Counted from the first letter of the stretch, positions 8,444-19,352 are shown. The stretch: 64,000 bases of DNA from Agromyces fucosus (GCF_004134865.1 NZ_SDPO01000004.1:483673-547672), one strand, 5' to 3'. Numbers and translations: made by a program. The notes: generated by a model from the letters alone, not told the origin.

Positions 8444-10576
8444 TCAGGTCGCGGCGCCCTCCGGCACCGCCTCCATGCCACCCGTGGAGGGGCCGGGGCC
8501 GCCGACGTCCTCGGGGTCCACGAGCGCCGCAGCGTCGACCGGGGCGGCGAACTGCGCCTCGTAGAGGCGCGTGTAGGCGCCGCCGGCGGCGAGCAGCTCC
8601 GCGTGGTCGCCCTGCTCGACGATGTGCCCGTCCTCCATCACGAGGATGAGGTCGGCGTCGCGGATCGTCGAGAGCCGGTGGGCGATCACGAAGCTCGTGC
8701 GGTCTTTCCGCAGCGCGTTCATCGCGTGCTGCAGCAGCAGCTCGGTGCGCGTGTCGACCGAGCTCGTCGCCTCGTCGAGGATGAGGACGGCGGGCTGGGC
8801 GAGGAACGCGCGGGCGATCGTGATGAGCTGCTTCTCACCGGCCGACAGGTTCGACGCCTCGTCGTCGAGCACCGTGTCGTAGCCGTCGGGGAGCGTTCGC
8901 ACGAACCGGTCGACGTAGGTCGCGCGGGCCGCTTCGAGGATCTCGTCCTCCGAGGCATCCGGTCGCCCGTAGGCGATGTTCTCGCGGATCGTGCCCGTGA
9001 ACAGCCAGGTGTCCTGCAGCACCATGCCCATGCGGCCGCGCAGCTCGTCGCGGGTCATCCGCGTGATGTCGACGCCGTCGAGGGTGATGCGGCCGGAGTC
9101 GAGCTCGTAGAACCGCATGATGAGGTTCACGAGCGTCGTCTTGCCCGCGCCGGTCGGGCCGACGATCGCGATCGACTGCCCGGGTTCCGCGGTGAGCGAG
9201 AGGTCGGCGATGAGCGGCTTCTCGGGGTCGTAGCTGAACGAGACGTCGTCGAAGACGAGACGGCCGGATGCCGCACCCTCCGCGCCGTCCGCATCGGCCG
9301 CGGCCTCGGGCTCGACCGGGTCGGGCACCTGCTCGTCGGCGTCGAGCAGTTCGAACACGCGCTCGGCGCTCGCGACGCCCGACTGCAGGAGGTTCGCCAT
9401 CGAGCCGAGCTGGCTGAGCGGCTGCGTGAACTGCCTCGAGTACTGGATGAAGGCCTGCACGTCGCCGAGGCTGATGCCGCCCGCGGCGACCATGAGCCCG
9501 CCGACGACGGCGATCGCGACGTAGACGAGGTTGCCGACGAACATCATCGCGGGCATGATGATGCCGCTCACGAACTGCGCGCCGAAGCTCGCCTCGTAGA
9601 GCTGGTCGTTCTTGTCGTCGAAACCGCGCTCGACCTCGCGGCGGCGGCCGAAGACGCGCACGAGGGCGTGGCCTGAGTACGCCTCCTCGATCTGCGCGTT
9701 GAGCGTTCCGGTGTGGGTCCACTGCGCGACGAAGAGCTTCTGCGAGCGCTTCGCGATGACGGTCGTGATGAGGATCGTGAGCGGGATCGTGACGAGCGCG
9801 ATCGCGGCGAGGAGCGGCGAGATCACGAACATCATGACGAGCACGCCGATGACCGTCAGGAGTGACGTCAGCAACTGGCTCATCGTCTGCTGCAGCGACT
9901 GCGAGACGTTGTCGATGTCGTTCGTCACGCGCGAGAGCAGCTCGCCGCGCTGCATCTTGTCGAAGTACGACAGGGGCAGGCGGTGGAGCTTGTCCTCGAC
10001 CTCCTGGCGCAGGCGGTAGACGGTGCGCTGCGTCACGCCGTTCAGCACGTAGCCCTGCGCCCAGCCGAAGACCGACGCGAGCACGTAGAGCGCGAGCACC
10101 CAGAGCAGCACGGTCGCAAGCGCGCTGAAGTCGATGCCCTGCCCGGGCACGAGGCTCATCGACGACACCATGTCGGCCTGCTGGGTGTCGCCCGAGGCGC
10201 GCAGCTGGTCGACGACCTGCTGCTGCGTGGCGCCCGCCGGCATCTGCGACGAGAGGAAGCCCTCGAAGATGATGTTCGTGGCCTCGCCGAGGATCTTCGG
10301 GCCGAGCACCGAGAAGACGACGCTCACGACGCCGAGCAGCACGACGGCGACCACGAGCGCGCGCTCGGGCTTGAGCCGGCGGAGCAGTCGCTTGGCCGAC
10401 GGCCAGAAGTTCATCGACTTCTCGGCGGGCATGCCCATGCCGCCCATCGGGCCGCCGCCCATCGGGCCGCGGCGGGGCGGGCCGACCGGTCGGGCCGGGG
10501 CCGCGGGGGCCTCATTGGTCACCGGGGCCTCCTGCGAGTCGGCGGGTTCCTTGGACTGTCCCTGCGACGCGCTCAT
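8444..10576 (-). CDS. ABC exporter half, active-site competent subunit
   Basis: Fusion of a six-helix exporter domain and an ATPase (710 residues). The N-terminus carries a Gly/Met/Pro-rich stretch (about residues 30-52). Walker A is GPTGAGKTT near 484, the signature is LSAGEKQ, and Walker B is [12 protein letters not shown] with the catalytic glutamate intact. Its ATG overlaps the stop of the partner gene (10573-12306) by four bases, so the two are translationally coupled and should form a heterodimer. The partner has a degenerate Walker B, the standard arrangement of heterodimeric multidrug exporters. It is the last gene of the TetR-ABC-ABC operon. The transported compound is unknown. Confidence 0.88.
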   Translation of the reverse strand: MSASQGQSKEPADSQEAPVTNEAPAAPARPVGPPRRGPMGGGPMGGMGMPAEKSMNFWPSAKRLLRRLKPERALVVAVVLLGVVSVVFSVLGPKILGEATNIIFEGFLSSQMPAGATQQQVVDQLRASGDTQQADMVSSMSLVPGQGIDFSALATVLLWVLALYVLASVFGWAQGYVLNGVTQRTVYRLRQEVEDKLHRLPLSYFDKMQRGELLSRVTNDIDNVSQSLQQTMSQLLTSLLTVIGVLVMMFVISPLLAAIALVTIPLTILITTVIAKRSQKLFVAQWTHTGTLNAQIEEAYSGHALVRVFGRRREVERGFDDKNDQLYEASFGAQFVSGIIMPAMMFVGNLVYVAIAVVGGLMVAAGGISLGDVQAFIQYSRQFTQPLSQLGSMANLLQSGVASAERVFELLDADEQVPDPVEPEAAADADGAEGAASGRLVFDDVSFSYDPEKPLIADLSLTAEPGQSIAIVGPTGAGKTTLVNLIMRFYELDSGRITLDGVDITRMTRDELRGRMGMVLQDTWLFTGTIRENIAYGRPDASEDEILEAARATYVDRFVRTLPDGYDTVLDDEASNLSAGEKQLITIARAFLAQPAVLILDEATSSVDTRTELLLQHAMNALRKDRTSFVIAHRLSTIRDADLILVMEDGHIVEQGDHAELLAAGGAYTRLYEAQFAAPVDAAALVDPEDVGGPGPSTGGMEAVPEGAAT

Positions 10577-12306
10577 GCCGCCTCCTCCACGCTCAGCTGG
10601 CTCTCGACGATCTCGGCGTACGCCTCGGAGCTCGCGAGCAGTTCCTCATGGGTGCCCTGGGCCGTGATCCGGCCGTCCTCGACGACGAGGATCTTGTCGG
10701 CCCCGACGATCGTGGCGACGCGCTGGGCGACGACGATCATCGTGGCCTCCGACACCGAGCGCGACAGCGCCGCACGGAGGCGGGCGTCGGTCGCCGTGTC
10801 GAGCGCCGAGAACGAGTCGTCGAAGAGGTAGATCGGCGGTCGTTTCGCGAGCGCCCTGGCGATCGAGAGTCGTTGGCGCTGCCCGCCTGAGACGTTCGTG
10901 CCGCCCTGCGCGATCGGCGCCTCGAGCTGCCCCGGCATCGCGGCGACGAAGTCACGCGCCTGGGCGGTCTCGAGCACGCTCCAGAGCTCGGCGTCGCTCG
11001 CGTCGGGGTCGCCGTAGCGCAGCGTCGAGCCGACGGTGCCGGCGAAGAGGTACGGCTTCTGCGGTACGAGGGCGAGCTGGGCGCCGAGCACCTCGGGGTC
11101 GAGCTCGCGCACGTCGACGCCGCCGACGAGCACGGAGCCGCCGGTGGCGTCGAAGAGCCGCGCGACGAGGTTGACGATGGTCGTCTTGCCCGAGCCTGTG
11201 GCACCGATGATCGCGGTGACCTGACCGGGTTCGGCGACGAAGTCGAGCCCGTGCAGCACGGGCTCCTCTGCGCCGGGGTAGGCGAAGTCGACGCCGCGGA
11301 ACTCAACTGTTCCGGGTGCTGTGAGCGCGAAGACGGGCTGTTCGGGATCGACGACGCTCGACGACGTCTCGAGCACCTCGCCGATGCGGCCGGCGGAGAC
11401 CGCGGCGCGGGGCAGCAGGAACGCGATCATCGTCGCCATCATGACGGCCATCAGGATCTGGATGAGGTAGCTGAGGAAGGCGGTGAGCGAGCCGATCTGC
11501 ATGGATCCGTCTTCGACGCGGTAGGCGCCGAACCAGAGCACCGCGATGCTCGACACGTTCAGCACGAGCATCACGACCGGGAAGACGAGCGCGAAGAGGC
11601 GGCCCGCCTTCAGCGCGGTGTCGGTGAGCGCGTCGTTGGCCTCGTCGAAGCGTTCGCTCTCGACGCCCTCGCGCACGAAGGCGCGGATGACCCGGATGCC
11701 GGTGAGCTGCTCCCTGAGCACCCGGTTCACCGCGTCGATGCGCTTCTGCATCGACTGGAAGAGGGGCACCATGCGGCTGATGATGAGCCCGACCGAGACG
11801 AGCAGCACGGGCACGGCGACCACCATGATCCACGAGAGCGCGAGGTCTTCGCGGAGCGCCATGTAGACGCCGCCGATCGCGAGGATCGGCGCGGACACCA
11901 GGATCGTGCACGACATGAGCACGAGCATCTGCACCTGCTGCACGTCGTTCGTCGAGCGCGTGATGAGGCTCGGCGCGCCGAAGCGCGAGACCTCCTGCTC
12001 CGAGAAGTCGGCGACCTTTCGGAACACGGCGACGCGCAGGTCGCGGCCGAACGCCATCGCCGCCTTCGCGCCGAAGTAGACCGCCGCGATGGCGCACGCG
12101 ACTTGGGCGAGCGTGATGGCGAGCATCACGCCGCCGGTCGAGATGATGAACGCGGTATCGCCCGTGGCGACGCCGTCGTCGATGATGTCGGCGTTCAGCG
12201 TCGGCAGGTACAGCGAGGCGATCGATTGCGCGAGCTGGAACACGATGACGCCGAGGAGCAGCGCCCAGTACGGCCGGAGATGCCGGCGCAGCAGTTTCAT
12301 CAGCAT
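10573..12306 (-). CDS. ABC exporter half with degenerate catalytic site
   Basis: A 577-residue half-transporter with six membrane helices and a C-terminal ATPase. Walker A is GATGSGKTT near residue 369 and the signature NVSGGQRQR is canonical, but Walker B reads [12 protein letters not shown]: the catalytic glutamate is replaced by aspartate. In heterodimeric exporters one site is normally degenerate in just this way, and the partner at 8444-10576 keeps the glutamate. The start overlaps the tetR stop by seven bases (ATGCTGA), and its own stop overlaps the partner's start by four, so the three genes are one unit. Confidence 0.88.
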   Translation of the reverse strand: MLMKLLRRHLRPYWALLLGVIVFQLAQSIASLYLPTLNADIIDDGVATGDTAFIISTGGVMLAITLAQVACAIAAVYFGAKAAMAFGRDLRVAVFRKVADFSEQEVSRFGAPSLITRSTNDVQQVQMLVLMSCTILVSAPILAIGGVYMALREDLALSWIMVVAVPVLLVSVGLIISRMVPLFQSMQKRIDAVNRVLREQLTGIRVIRAFVREGVESERFDEANDALTDTALKAGRLFALVFPVVMLVLNVSSIAVLWFGAYRVEDGSMQIGSLTAFLSYLIQILMAVMMATMIAFLLPRAAVSAGRIGEVLETSSSVVDPEQPVFALTAPGTVEFRGVDFAYPGAEEPVLHGLDFVAEPGQVTAIIGATGSGKTTIVNLVARLFDATGGSVLVGGVDVRELDPEVLGAQLALVPQKPYLFAGTVGSTLRYGDPDASDAELWSVLETAQARDFVAAMPGQLEAPIAQGGTNVSGGQRQRLSIARALAKRPPIYLFDDSFSALDTATDARLRAALSRSVSEATMIVVAQRVATIVGADKILVVEDGRITAQGTHEELLASSEAYAEIVESQLSVEEAA

Positions 12307-12977
12307 GGAGTGGTTCCCGTCGGGCTGGTCGAGGCGGTCTGGAGATTCGGTTCGGCGAATGCGTCGGCAGCTGCGGCAGCGGATGCTGCGGGCGCAGGTG
12401 CGCCCGTTGGTGCCGCGATGCCGTGGACGATGAGGTGCGCGAGCTCGTCGGTGTCGAGCCCGATGGTCGGGCCGAACTGCGGCATCGCCGACGAGAATGC
12501 CACGAGGCGCACGAACTTGAAGACCTGGGCGGGCGGCACGCGCAGCGCCTCGAGGTCGGGGGCGAGCAGCTCGTCGAAGATGCCCGTGATGATCTCGAGG
12601 TTCTGCGCGGGCGGTCGGGGTCGATTGCCGAGGGCCGCGAAGACGCCGAAGATGCCGCTGAATCGGTCGAGGAACCGGGCGAGCACGAGCTCGACCTTCA
12701 GCTCGAGGGGCAGCGACGGGTCGATGCTGCGCAGCGCCGCCCGGAACGGCTCGGGGTCGAGGAAGTGCTCGACGGCGGCGTCGATGATCGCCTCCTTGTC
12801 GTCGAACACGCGGAACAGCGTGCCCTCGGCGACCCCGGATGCATCGGCGATCTGCCGGGTCGTGACGTCGCGGCCGTGTGCCACGAGCAGCGGCAGGGTC
12901 GCCTGCGCGATCGCCGCTCGACGCTCCTCGACCGGCATCGGCTTCGCGCGCATCGTGCGCTCGGTACTCGAGGTCAT
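12300..12977 (-). CDS. TetR-family repressor of the ABC exporter operon
   Basis: A 225-residue TetR-type regulator. The N-terminal helix-turn-helix reads VTTRQIADASGVAEGTLFRV (residues about 38-57). The C-terminal ligand domain ends in an unusual Ala/Pro-rich tail of roughly 40 residues. It is the first gene of the operon with the two ABC genes, and an 18-base perfect palindrome lies over its promoter, so it very likely represses itself and the exporter until an exported compound binds. The -10 box TAATAT ends seven bases before the ATG, giving an essentially leaderless transcript. Confidence 0.88.
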   Translation of the reverse strand: MTSSTERTMRAKPMPVEERRAAIAQATLPLLVAHGRDVTTRQIADASGVAEGTLFRVFDDKEAIIDAAVEHFLDPEPFRAALRSIDPSLPLELKVELVLARFLDRFSGIFGVFAALGNRPRPPAQNLEIITGIFDELLAPDLEALRVPPAQVFKFVRLVAFSSAMPQFGPTIGLDTDELAHLIVHGIAAPTGAPAPAASAAAAADAFAEPNLQTASTSPTGTTPC

Positions 12978-12984
12978 GCGGGCG

Positions 12985-12990
12985 ATATTA
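12985..12990 (-). promoter_or_regulatory. -10 box TAATAT of the tetR-ABC operon, leaderless
   Basis: Read on the minus strand, TAATAT is a near-consensus -10 element. Transcription would start at about 12978, one base before the ATG of the TetR gene. Confidence 0.65.
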
Positions 12991-12993
12991 CGC

Positions 12994-13011
12994 GGAGTGA
13001 GCGCTCACTCC
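12994..13011. promoter_or_regulatory. TetR operator: 18-base perfect palindrome
   Basis: GGAGTGAGCGCTCACTCC is a perfect palindrome located between the expected -35 and -10 positions of the exporter operon. TetR repressors bind sites of this type, and occupancy here would block polymerase. Similar GAGTGANNNTCACTC-type sites are familiar for TetR-controlled exporters. Confidence 0.75.
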
Positions 13012-13136
13012 ATCACCGAAGGCGTCAGAAATCGGCGCCACGGCGCGAAGTTCGCCGACGGCGGAACACGGTGCCGCGACATCCGCTCGCTCGCGCATCG
13101 GAAACCGGCACCCGGTGGCCGGTCGACGAACGACGA

Positions 13137-14216
13137 TCAGCGCTGCGCGCGACCCCGCCCGCCGAGCGCGCGCTCGTCGGTCTTGCCCTGGAGGTCTTTG
13201 CGCAGCTCCTTCGGGAGCGAGAACATCAGGTCTTCCTCAGCCGTCTTCACCTCGGCGACCGAGCCGTAGCCGGCATCGGAGAGCGCGTCGAGCAGCTCCT
13301 TCACGAGTTCCTCCGGCACGGATGCCCCGCTCGTCACGCCGACCGTCTCGACACCGTCGAGCCACTCCTGCTTGACCTCGCTCGCGTAATCGACCCGGTA
13401 GGCGGCCTTGGCGCCGTACTCGAGCGCGACCTCGACGAGGCGCACGCTGTTCGAGCTGTTGGCGGAGCCGACGACGATCACGAGGTCGGCGTCTTGCGCG
13501 ACCTTCTTGATCGCGACCTGGCGGTTCTGGGTCGCGTAGCAGATGTCGTCGGAGGGCGGGTCCTGCAGGTTCGGGAACCGCTCGCGGAGTCGGCGCACGG
13601 TCTCCATCGTCTCGTCGACCGAGAGCGTGGTCTGCGAGAGCCACACGACCTTGTCGGGGTCTTGCACCACGATGTTGTCGACGTCGTCGGGGCTGTTGAC
13701 GATCGTCACGTGATCGGGCGCCTCGCCCGCGGTGCCCTCGACCTCTTCGTGGCCCTCGTGGCCGATGAGCAGGATCTCGAAGTCGTCGCGCGCGAAGCGC
13801 ACGGCCTCGCGGTGCACCTTGGTCACGAGCGGGCAGGTCGCGTCGATTGTGTGCAGGCCGCGGTCGGCGGCGGCGTTCACGACGGCCGGCGAGACGCCGT
13901 GCGCGCTGAAGACGATGTTGGCGCCCTCGGGCACCTCGTCGACCTCTTCGACGAAGATCGCGCCCAGCGCCTCGAGCTCGGTGACGACGTGGATATTGTG
14001 CACGATCTGCTTGCGCACGTACACGGGGGCGCCGTAGTGCTCGAGGGCCTTCTCGACCGCGATCACGGCGCGATCGACGCCGGCGCAGTAGCCGCGCGGG
14101 GCCGCGAGGAGCACCCGCTTCTGTCCGGGGACCGGGTTATCCTTGAGCCGGCCGCGCACGCCCGGAACTCGGGGCATGCCAAGGCCGATTCGCGGGGTTT
14201 CCGTAGTGCTCGTCAC
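13137..14216 (-). CDS. ispH: 4-hydroxy-3-methylbut-2-enyl diphosphate reductase
   Basis: Last enzyme of the MEP isoprenoid pathway, reducing HMBPP to IPP and DMAPP with a 4Fe-4S cluster. The three cluster cysteines are seen in [22 protein letters not shown] and [11 protein letters not shown]. Other family motifs are [19 protein letters not shown] and SSNSVRL. I place the start at GTG 14216 (359 residues) because TAGGAT at 14229-14224 is a good -10 box ending seven bases upstream, giving a leaderless mRNA; ATG 14225 lies inside that box and is less likely. It diverges from xseA. The product feeds polyprenol synthesis, including UppS at 22821-23606. Confidence 0.93.
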   Translation of the reverse strand: MTSTTETPRIGLGMPRVPGVRGRLKDNPVPGQKRVLLAAPRGYCAGVDRAVIAVEKALEHYGAPVYVRKQIVHNIHVVTELEALGAIFVEEVDEVPEGANIVFSAHGVSPAVVNAAADRGLHTIDATCPLVTKVHREAVRFARDDFEILLIGHEGHEEVEGTAGEAPDHVTIVNSPDDVDNIVVQDPDKVVWLSQTTLSVDETMETVRRLRERFPNLQDPPSDDICYATQNRQVAIKKVAQDADLVIVVGSANSSNSVRLVEVALEYGAKAAYRVDYASEVKQEWLDGVETVGVTSGASVPEELVKELLDALSDAGYGSVAEVKTAEEDLMFSLPKELRKDLQGKTDERALGGRGRAQR

Positions 14217-14223
14217 GGTCCCC

Positions 14224-14229
14224 ATCCTA
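14224..14229 (-). promoter_or_regulatory. -10 box TAGGAT of ispH, leaderless
   Basis: TAGGAT on the minus strand is followed by seven bases and GTG. It decides the ispH start: the competing ATG at 14225 would be inside the promoter. Confidence 0.6.
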
Positions 14230-14265
14230 CGCGGCTGACGCGGGCAGACGGCTGGGAGGCCACAC

Positions 14266-15501
14266 ATGACGGATGCACCGGCGACGCGTGAAACCCCGTG
14301 GCCGGTCGGGCTCCTCTCGGGCAAGCTCAAGCAGTACATCGACCGGCTCGGCACGGTGTGGGTCGAGGGCGAGATCACCCAGTGGGGGGTCTCGGGCGGC
14401 AACGTCTACGGCAAGCTCAAAGACCTCGACGCCGAGGCGACGCTCTCATTCCAGGTGTGGTCGTCGGTGCGGGCACGGTTCGACGAGCAGTTCAAGCAGG
14501 GCGACCGGGTCGTCGCGCTCGTGAAGCCCAACTGGTGGGTCAAGGGCGGTTCGCTCTCGATGCAGGTCTTCGAGCTGAAGCACGTCGGCCTCGGCGACCT
14601 GCTCGAGCGCCTCGAGCGCCTGCGCACCCAGCTCGCGGCAGAGGGACTGTTCGACGCGGCGCGCAAGCGACGGCTGCCGTTCCTGCCGGGCGTCGTCGGG
14701 CTCATCACGGGCAAAGACAGCGATGCCGAGAAGGACGTGCTCCGGAACGCTCGGCTCCGGTGGCCCGCCGTCGACTTCCGCGTCGTGCACGCCGCGGTGC
14801 AGGGCGACCGCATGGTCTCCGAGGTCGTACCGGCGATCGAGCGGCTCGACGCCGACCCCGAGGTCGAGGTCATCATCATCGCCCGCGGCGGCGGCGACTT
14901 CCAGAACCTGCTCGGGTTCAGCGACGAGCGGGTCGTGCGCGCAGCGGCCTCCGCCTCCACCCCCATCGTCTCGGCGATCGGGCACGAGGCCGACCGGCCC
15001 CTCCTCGACGAGGTCGCCGACCTGCGGGCCTCCACCCCGACCGACGCCGCGAAGCGCGTCGTGCCCGACGTCAACGAGGAGCTCGTACGGGTCGAGCAGG
15101 CCCGCGCCCGGCTCGGCATGCGGCTGCAGGCGATCCTCTCCCGCGAGATCGACCGCATCGGTCACCTGCGCTCACGCCCGGCGCTGGCCGAGACCTCGTG
15201 GATCGTCGACCGACGCGCAGAGGACCTGACCCGGTGGGTGGCGCGCGGCGCCGAACTCGTCGAGCGCACGATCGACCGGCAGACGCACCGGGTCGCAGAG
15301 CTGCGCGGGCACCTGCGGGCGCTCTCACCGCAGGCGACGCTCGACCGTGGCTACGCGATCGTGCAGGGCGCCGACGGCCATGTGGTGCGCGGCCCGGCCG
15401 GGGCACCCGACGGCGCCGAGCTCACGGTCACGTTGGCCGAGGGCGCCTTCGCGGCCGTCTCCCGCGGAGCGGTGGCCTCGGTGCACGACCTCGCTGAATA
15501 A
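14266..15501 (+). CDS. xseA: Exodeoxyribonuclease VII large subunit
   Basis: Catalytic subunit of exonuclease VII, which degrades single-stranded DNA into oligonucleotides during repair. The 411 residues show an N-terminal OB-fold ([11 protein letters not shown], then YGKLKD) and the catalytic core motifs [37 protein letters not shown] and [17 protein letters not shown], followed by a coiled region and a short C-terminal segment with LDRGYAIV. It starts at ATG 14266 after GGGAGG. xseB follows after a short gap, as usual. Confidence 0.95.
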   Translation: MTDAPATRETPWPVGLLSGKLKQYIDRLGTVWVEGEITQWGVSGGNVYGKLKDLDAEATLSFQVWSSVRARFDEQFKQGDRVVALVKPNWWVKGGSLSMQVFELKHVGLGDLLERLERLRTQLAAEGLFDAARKRRLPFLPGVVGLITGKDSDAEKDVLRNARLRWPAVDFRVVHAAVQGDRMVSEVVPAIERLDADPEVEVIIIARGGGDFQNLLGFSDERVVRAAASASTPIVSAIGHEADRPLLDEVADLRASTPTDAAKRVVPDVNEELVRVEQARARLGMRLQAILSREIDRIGHLRSRPALAETSWIVDRRAEDLTRWVARGAELVERTIDRQTHRVAELRGHLRALSPQATLDRGYAIVQGADGHVVRGPAGAPDGAELTVTLAEGAFAAVSRGAVASVHDLAE

Positions 15502-15520
15502 CGCCCACGAACACGCCGAA

Positions 15521-15526
15521 TAGAAT
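15521..15526 (+). promoter_or_regulatory. -10 box TAGAAT before xseB, leaderless start at 15534
   Basis: TAGAAT is one mismatch from the consensus TATAAT. It predicts transcription from about 15533, one base before the ATG at 15534, and it overlaps the alternative upstream ATG at 15525. Confidence 0.55.
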
Positions 15527-15533
15527 GGACGCC

Positions 15534-15773
15534 ATGCCCTCCACCACCGAAGTCTCCGAGCTGAGCTACGAGCAGGCGCGCGACGAACTCGTGCAGGTCG
15601 TCGGCGAGCTCGAGCAGGGTTCGGCGACGCTCGAGCAGTCGCTCGCGCTGTGGGAGCGCGGCGAGGCCCTCGCGGCCCGCTGCGAGGAGTGGCTGATCGG
15701 CGCGAAGGCCCGTCTCGAGGCGGCGCGCGCCGGCTCATCCCTCGCGGCGGCCGACGACAGCGGCGACCGCTGA
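15534..15773 (+). CDS. xseB: Exodeoxyribonuclease VII small subunit
   Basis: Small helical subunit that binds XseA. The 79-residue protein has the family pattern [20 protein letters not shown], then [19 protein letters not shown], and a charged C-terminus. I prefer ATG 15534 over the in-frame ATG at 15525, which would add only MDA, because a near-consensus -10 box covers the latter. The stop codon overlaps the next start (TGATG at 15771-15775), coupling it to the DUF4245 gene. It may be transcribed both from the xseA promoter and from its own. Confidence 0.9.
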   Translation: MPSTTEVSELSYEQARDELVQVVGELEQGSATLEQSLALWERGEALAARCEEWLIGAKARLEAARAGSSLAAADDSGDR

Positions 15774-16414
15774 TGGCGGAGCGCGCACCCAGGGTCGTCG
15801 CCGAGCTCGGCCGACCCGAGACCCCTGAGGAGACGGCCGCCCGCAAGGCCGAGAACTCGCTGAAGCACCGCCAGCGCCAGACGCTGCGCAACCTCCTGCT
15901 CGCGCTCGGCGCGAGCCTCGCCATCATGCTCGTCATCGTGCTGCTCGTGCCGCGCAGCGACACCCCCATCGAGCGAGACATCGACGTGGCATCCCTCGCC
16001 GAGCAGGCGCAGGCCACGAGCTCCGACCCGCTCGCGGTCCCCGAGCTGCCCGAGGGCTGGCGCGCCAACGCCGCCGAGCTCCGCGTCAGCCAGGCCGACG
16101 ACGTGACCGCGTGGTACGTGGGTTACCTCACTCCGAGCGACGAGTTCATCGGGCTCTACCAGGGTCTCGACGCGAACCCCACCTGGGTCGCCGGCCTCCT
16201 CGCCCGCACGCTCGCCGTGGGCACCACCACGGTCGACGGCGTCGAGTGGACGGTCTACGACAACCGCGACTCCCCCGAAGACGTCGGCAACGCCCGCTAC
16301 GGCCTCACCACCGAAGCGGGCGGCAGCACCTTCGTGCTGCTCGGCACCGCGACTCCCGAAGAATTCGAGACCCTCGCGTCGGCGCTCACGCCGACGATCG
16401 AGGCACAGGACTGA
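15773..16414 (+). CDS. DUF4245 single-span membrane protein
   Basis: A 213-residue protein of unknown function common in actinobacteria next to xseB and fumC. After a basic N-terminus there is one membrane helix at about residues 40-62 (LLLALGASLAIMLVIVLLVP) and then an extracytoplasmic domain of about 150 residues. The start ATG overlaps the xseB stop by one base, so it is translated by coupling. Conserved placement in the xseAB-fumC neighbourhood suggests a housekeeping cell-envelope role, but nothing in the sequence defines it. Confidence 0.85.
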   Translation: MAERAPRVVAELGRPETPEETAARKAENSLKHRQRQTLRNLLLALGASLAIMLVIVLLVPRSDTPIERDIDVASLAEQAQATSSDPLAVPELPEGWRANAAELRVSQADDVTAWYVGYLTPSDEFIGLYQGLDANPTWVAGLLARTLAVGTTTVDGVEWTVYDNRDSPEDVGNARYGLTTEAGGSTFVLLGTATPEEFETLASALTPTIEAQD

Positions 16415-16425
16415 AAGGGCACCAC

Positions 16426-17082
16426 GTGACCACGCAGCCGAAAGAACGTCCGCAGACTCCGGCTGAAACGTGGCGCGAGCTGCGCAGCGGCAACGCCCGC
16501 TTCGTGGCCGGCAAGCCGCTCCACCCCCGTCAAGACGTCGACCGCCGTGCGTCGCTCGCGCACTCGCAGCGCCCGCTCGTCGCGATCTTCGGATGCAGCG
16601 ACTCGCGTCTCGCCGCCGAGATCATCTTCGACGTCGGGCTCGGCGACGCGTTCGTGGTGCGCAACGCCGGCCAGGTCGTGACGCCGTCGTCGCTCGGCTC
16701 GCTCGAGTACGCCGTCGGCCTGCTGAACGTGCCGCTCGTCATCGTGCTGGCGCACGACGAGTGCGGTGCCGTGCGCGCCGCCATCGACTCCGAGGCCGCC
16801 GACGCCGCACCGCTGCCCGTGCACATCGCCGGCCTGGTCGAGAAGATCGTGCCCGCCGTGCGCAAGGTCGCGGGCGGCGCCGAAGACGCGCCGGTGGACC
16901 CCGCCCACGTCGACACCGGCTTCGTCGGCCGCGAGCACCTGCGCAACACCGTGACCGAACTCGTGGCCGCGTCCGAGATGATCAGCGACGCGATCGCAGC
17001 GGGTACGCTGGCTATCGTCGGAGCGAACTACCGACTCTTCGAGGGTCGTGTCGAGACCGACATCGTCGTCGGTTCGGTCTGA
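16426..17082 (+). CDS. Beta-class carbonic anhydrase
   Basis: Zinc enzyme converting carbon dioxide and water to bicarbonate. The 218-residue chain keeps the beta-class zinc ligands C57 (in FGCSDSR), H110 and C113 (in LAHDECGAV), and the Asp-Arg dyad D59/R61. The GTG start at 16426 follows GAAAGGG. It lies 11 bases after the DUF4245 stop and before fumC, so these probably form one transcription unit. Bicarbonate supply for carboxylases is the usual role. Confidence 0.92.
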   Translation: MTTQPKERPQTPAETWRELRSGNARFVAGKPLHPRQDVDRRASLAHSQRPLVAIFGCSDSRLAAEIIFDVGLGDAFVVRNAGQVVTPSSLGSLEYAVGLLNVPLVIVLAHDECGAVRAAIDSEAADAAPLPVHIAGLVEKIVPAVRKVAGGAEDAPVDPAHVDTGFVGREHLRNTVTELVAASEMISDAIAAGTLAIVGANYRLFEGRVETDIVVGSV

Positions 17083-17165
17083 CTGGCGCGGGCCCACGAC
17101 TCGAGCCGACTGAACCAGCGGCAAGGCCGGGACATCCGGCACCGCACATCGAAGGGAATCACACC

Positions 17166-18581
17166 GTGGTGGACAACGCCGCCGACTATCGCATCGAGCA
17201 CGACACGATGGGCGAGGTGCGGGTCCCCGCATCGGCGCTCTACCGGGCGCAGACCCAGCGCGCCGTCGAGAACTTCCCGATCTCCGGCGCCGGCCTCGAG
17301 CCGCAGCAGATCCAGGCGCTCGCACGCATCAAGAAGGCGGCCGCGCAGGCGAACGCCCAGCTCGGAGTGCTCGACCCCGCCATCGCGAAGGCGATCGAAG
17401 ACGCCGCAGACGAGGTCATCTCGGGCGTGCACGGCTACACCGAGCACTTCCCGGTCGACGTCTACCAGACCGGCTCGGGCACCTCCTCGAACATGAACAT
17501 GAACGAGGTGCTCGCCACGATCGCGACGGGCAAGCTCGGCAGTGCGGTGCACCCCAACGACCACGTGAACGCCTCGCAGTCGTCGAACGACGTCTTCCCG
17601 ACCTCGGTGCACATCGCCGTCACGGCGGCGCTCATCGACGAGCTCATCCCGTCGCTCGACCACCTCGCCGTCGCCCTCGAGGCGAAGGCCGTCGAGTGGG
17701 CCGGCGTCGTCAAGGCCGGCCGCACCCACCTGATGGACGCGACCCCCGTCACGCTCGGCCAGGAGTTCGGCGGCTACGCCCGCCAGATCCGCCTCGGCAT
17801 CGAGCGCGTGCGCACGGCGCTCCCCCGCGTGGCAGAGGTCCCGCTCGGCGGCACCGCCGTCGGCACCGGCATCAACACCCCGGCCGGGTTCCCGCAGCTC
17901 GTCATCTCGCTCCTGCAGGCCGAGACCGAACTGCCGGTCACCGAGGCCGCCGACCACTTCGAGGCGCAGGCCAACCGCGACGGTCTCGTCGACGCCTCGG
18001 GCGCGCTGCGCACGATCGCCGTGAGCCTCACGAAGATCTCGAACGACCTCCGCTGGATGGGCTCGGGCCCGAACACGGGTCTCGGCGAACTGCGCATCCC
18101 CGACCTGCAGCCGGGCTCCTCGATCATGCCGGGCAAGGTCAACCCCGTCGTCCCCGAGGCAGTGCTCATGGTCTGCGCACGGGTCATCGGCAACGATGCG
18201 ACGATCGCATGGGCCGGTGCATCCGGTGCCTTCGAGCTCAACGTGCAGATCCCGGTCATGGGCACCGCACTCCTCGAGTCGATCCGCCTGCTCTCGAACT
18301 CCGTTCGCGTGCTCGCCGACAAGACGATCGACGGTCTCGAGGCCGATGTCGAGCGCGCGACGGCCCTCGCGGGCATGTCGCCCTCGATCGTGACCCCGCT
18401 CAACAAGCTCATCGGCTACGAGGCCGCCGCGAAGATCGCGAAGCACTCGGTCGCCAAGGGCATCACGGTTCGCGAGGCCGTCATCGACCTCGGCTACGTC
18501 GAGCGCGGCGACCTCACGGTCGAGCAGCTCGACACGGCACTCGACCTGCTGTCGATGACGCGTCCGCCGCAGGCGAAGTAG
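17166..18581 (+). CDS. fumC: Class II fumarate hydratase
   Basis: Interconverts fumarate and L-malate in the TCA cycle without an iron-sulfur cluster. The 471-residue length fits. Superfamily motifs are present: [14 protein letters not shown] near residue 102, [18 protein letters not shown] near 131, [17 protein letters not shown] near 183, and the catalytic flexible loop [15 protein letters not shown] near 319. The start is GTG 17166 or the adjacent GTG 17169, set by GAAGGGA upstream. A strong terminator follows. Last gene of the xseA-to-fumC run. Confidence 0.95.
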   Translation: MVDNAADYRIEHDTMGEVRVPASALYRAQTQRAVENFPISGAGLEPQQIQALARIKKAAAQANAQLGVLDPAIAKAIEDAADEVISGVHGYTEHFPVDVYQTGSGTSSNMNMNEVLATIATGKLGSAVHPNDHVNASQSSNDVFPTSVHIAVTAALIDELIPSLDHLAVALEAKAVEWAGVVKAGRTHLMDATPVTLGQEFGGYARQIRLGIERVRTALPRVAEVPLGGTAVGTGINTPAGFPQLVISLLQAETELPVTEAADHFEAQANRDGLVDASGALRTIAVSLTKISNDLRWMGSGPNTGLGELRIPDLQPGSSIMPGKVNPVVPEAVLMVCARVIGNDATIAWAGASGAFELNVQIPVMGTALLESIRLLSNSVRVLADKTIDGLEADVERATALAGMSPSIVTPLNKLIGYEAAAKIAKHSVAKGITVREAVIDLGYVERGDLTVEQLDTALDLLSMTRPPQAK

Positions 18582-18607
18582 TCGCTCGGCACCTGTGCCG
18601 AGCAGGA

Positions 18608-18632
18608 GCGCCCCGCCGATCCGGCGGGGCGC
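18608..18632 (+). terminator. fumC terminator
   Basis: GCGCCCCGCCG (18608-18618) pairs perfectly with CGGCGGGGCGC (18622-18632) around a three-base loop, followed by TTCGTCGT. It lies 27 bases after the fumC stop and before the converging HAD gene. Confidence 0.8.
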
Positions 18633-18647
18633 TTCGTCGTAAATGCG

Positions 18648-19298
18648 TCAGGCGGATGCCGCGTGCCCGTCGCGGCCCGCGACGAAGGCGACGATATCGG
18701 GGGTTGCCTCGGCGAGCGTGAGGAAGTGCCGATGGGCACCCGCGACCGGCACCTCGCCGTTCACGCTCCAGGTCGTCATACCGGCGGCGATCCCGGCTGC
18801 AACGCCCGAGGGGGCGTCCTCGATCACGAGGCAGTCGCTCGGGTGGGCGCCGAGTCGATGGGCCGCGAGCAAGTAGGGGTCGGGCGACGGCTTGCCACGG
18901 CGGGTCGACGTGTTGTCGACGATGACGTCGGGCACCGGCAGTCCGAGTCGCCGGAACCGTGCCGTCACCCGTCGTTCGGCGTTCGAGGTCACGAGGGCCC
19001 AGGTTTGCGGCTCGAGCGACGAGAGGAGCAGCGCAGCTCCGTCAACCGCATGCAGCGGCCCATGCGCGGCCTCCGCATCTTCGAATCGATCGAACACGGC
19101 GACGAGCGGGGCAGGGTCGCGCCCCGGCAGCAGTTCGGCGACGGTCTCGACCGGCCTGGTGCGCAGCGCCGTCTCGTACACGACCGACGGGTCGAGCTCG
19201 AACCGCTCGGCCCACTCCTGCCAGATGCGTCGCTGGCCGGCCATCGCGTCGATCAGCGTGCCGTCGACGTCGAAGAGCACTGCACGATTCGCCCGCAT
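18648..19298 (-). CDS. HAD-IA sugar-phosphatase-like hydrolase
   Basis: A 216-residue haloacid dehalogenase-type phosphatase. The four motifs are clear: D10-x-D12 in LFDVDGTLID, TSNAE (motif II, about residue 102), the lysine in RRGKPSPDPY (motif III, about 134), and VIEDAPSGVAAG (motif IV, about 156). The helical cap between motifs I and II and the KPSPDPYL/EDAPSG signature resemble glycerol-3-phosphate and 2-deoxyglucose-6-phosphate phosphatases, so a small sugar phosphate is the likely substrate. The ATG at 19298 has a possible weak -10 (GAAGAT) six bases upstream. Confidence 0.85.
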   Translation of the reverse strand: MRANRAVLFDVDGTLIDAMAGQRRIWQEWAERFELDPSVVYETALRTRPVETVAELLPGRDPAPLVAVFDRFEDAEAAHGPLHAVDGAALLLSSLEPQTWALVTSNAERRVTARFRRLGLPVPDVIVDNTSTRRGKPSPDPYLLAAHRLGAHPSDCLVIEDAPSGVAAGIAAGMTTWSVNGEVPVAGAHRHFLTLAEATPDIVAFVAGRDGHAASA

Positions 19299-19352
19299 GA
19301 TCCGATCTTCTCAGGCGCCGCGGTCCCGGCCGATCCACCTCAACCGCGGGCG

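Noticed and set aside
11251-13269. Open frame of 672 codons on the plus strand over the ABC and tetR genes
   Set aside because: Shadow of the exporter operon; the protein is His/Arg/Asp-rich and matches no fold.
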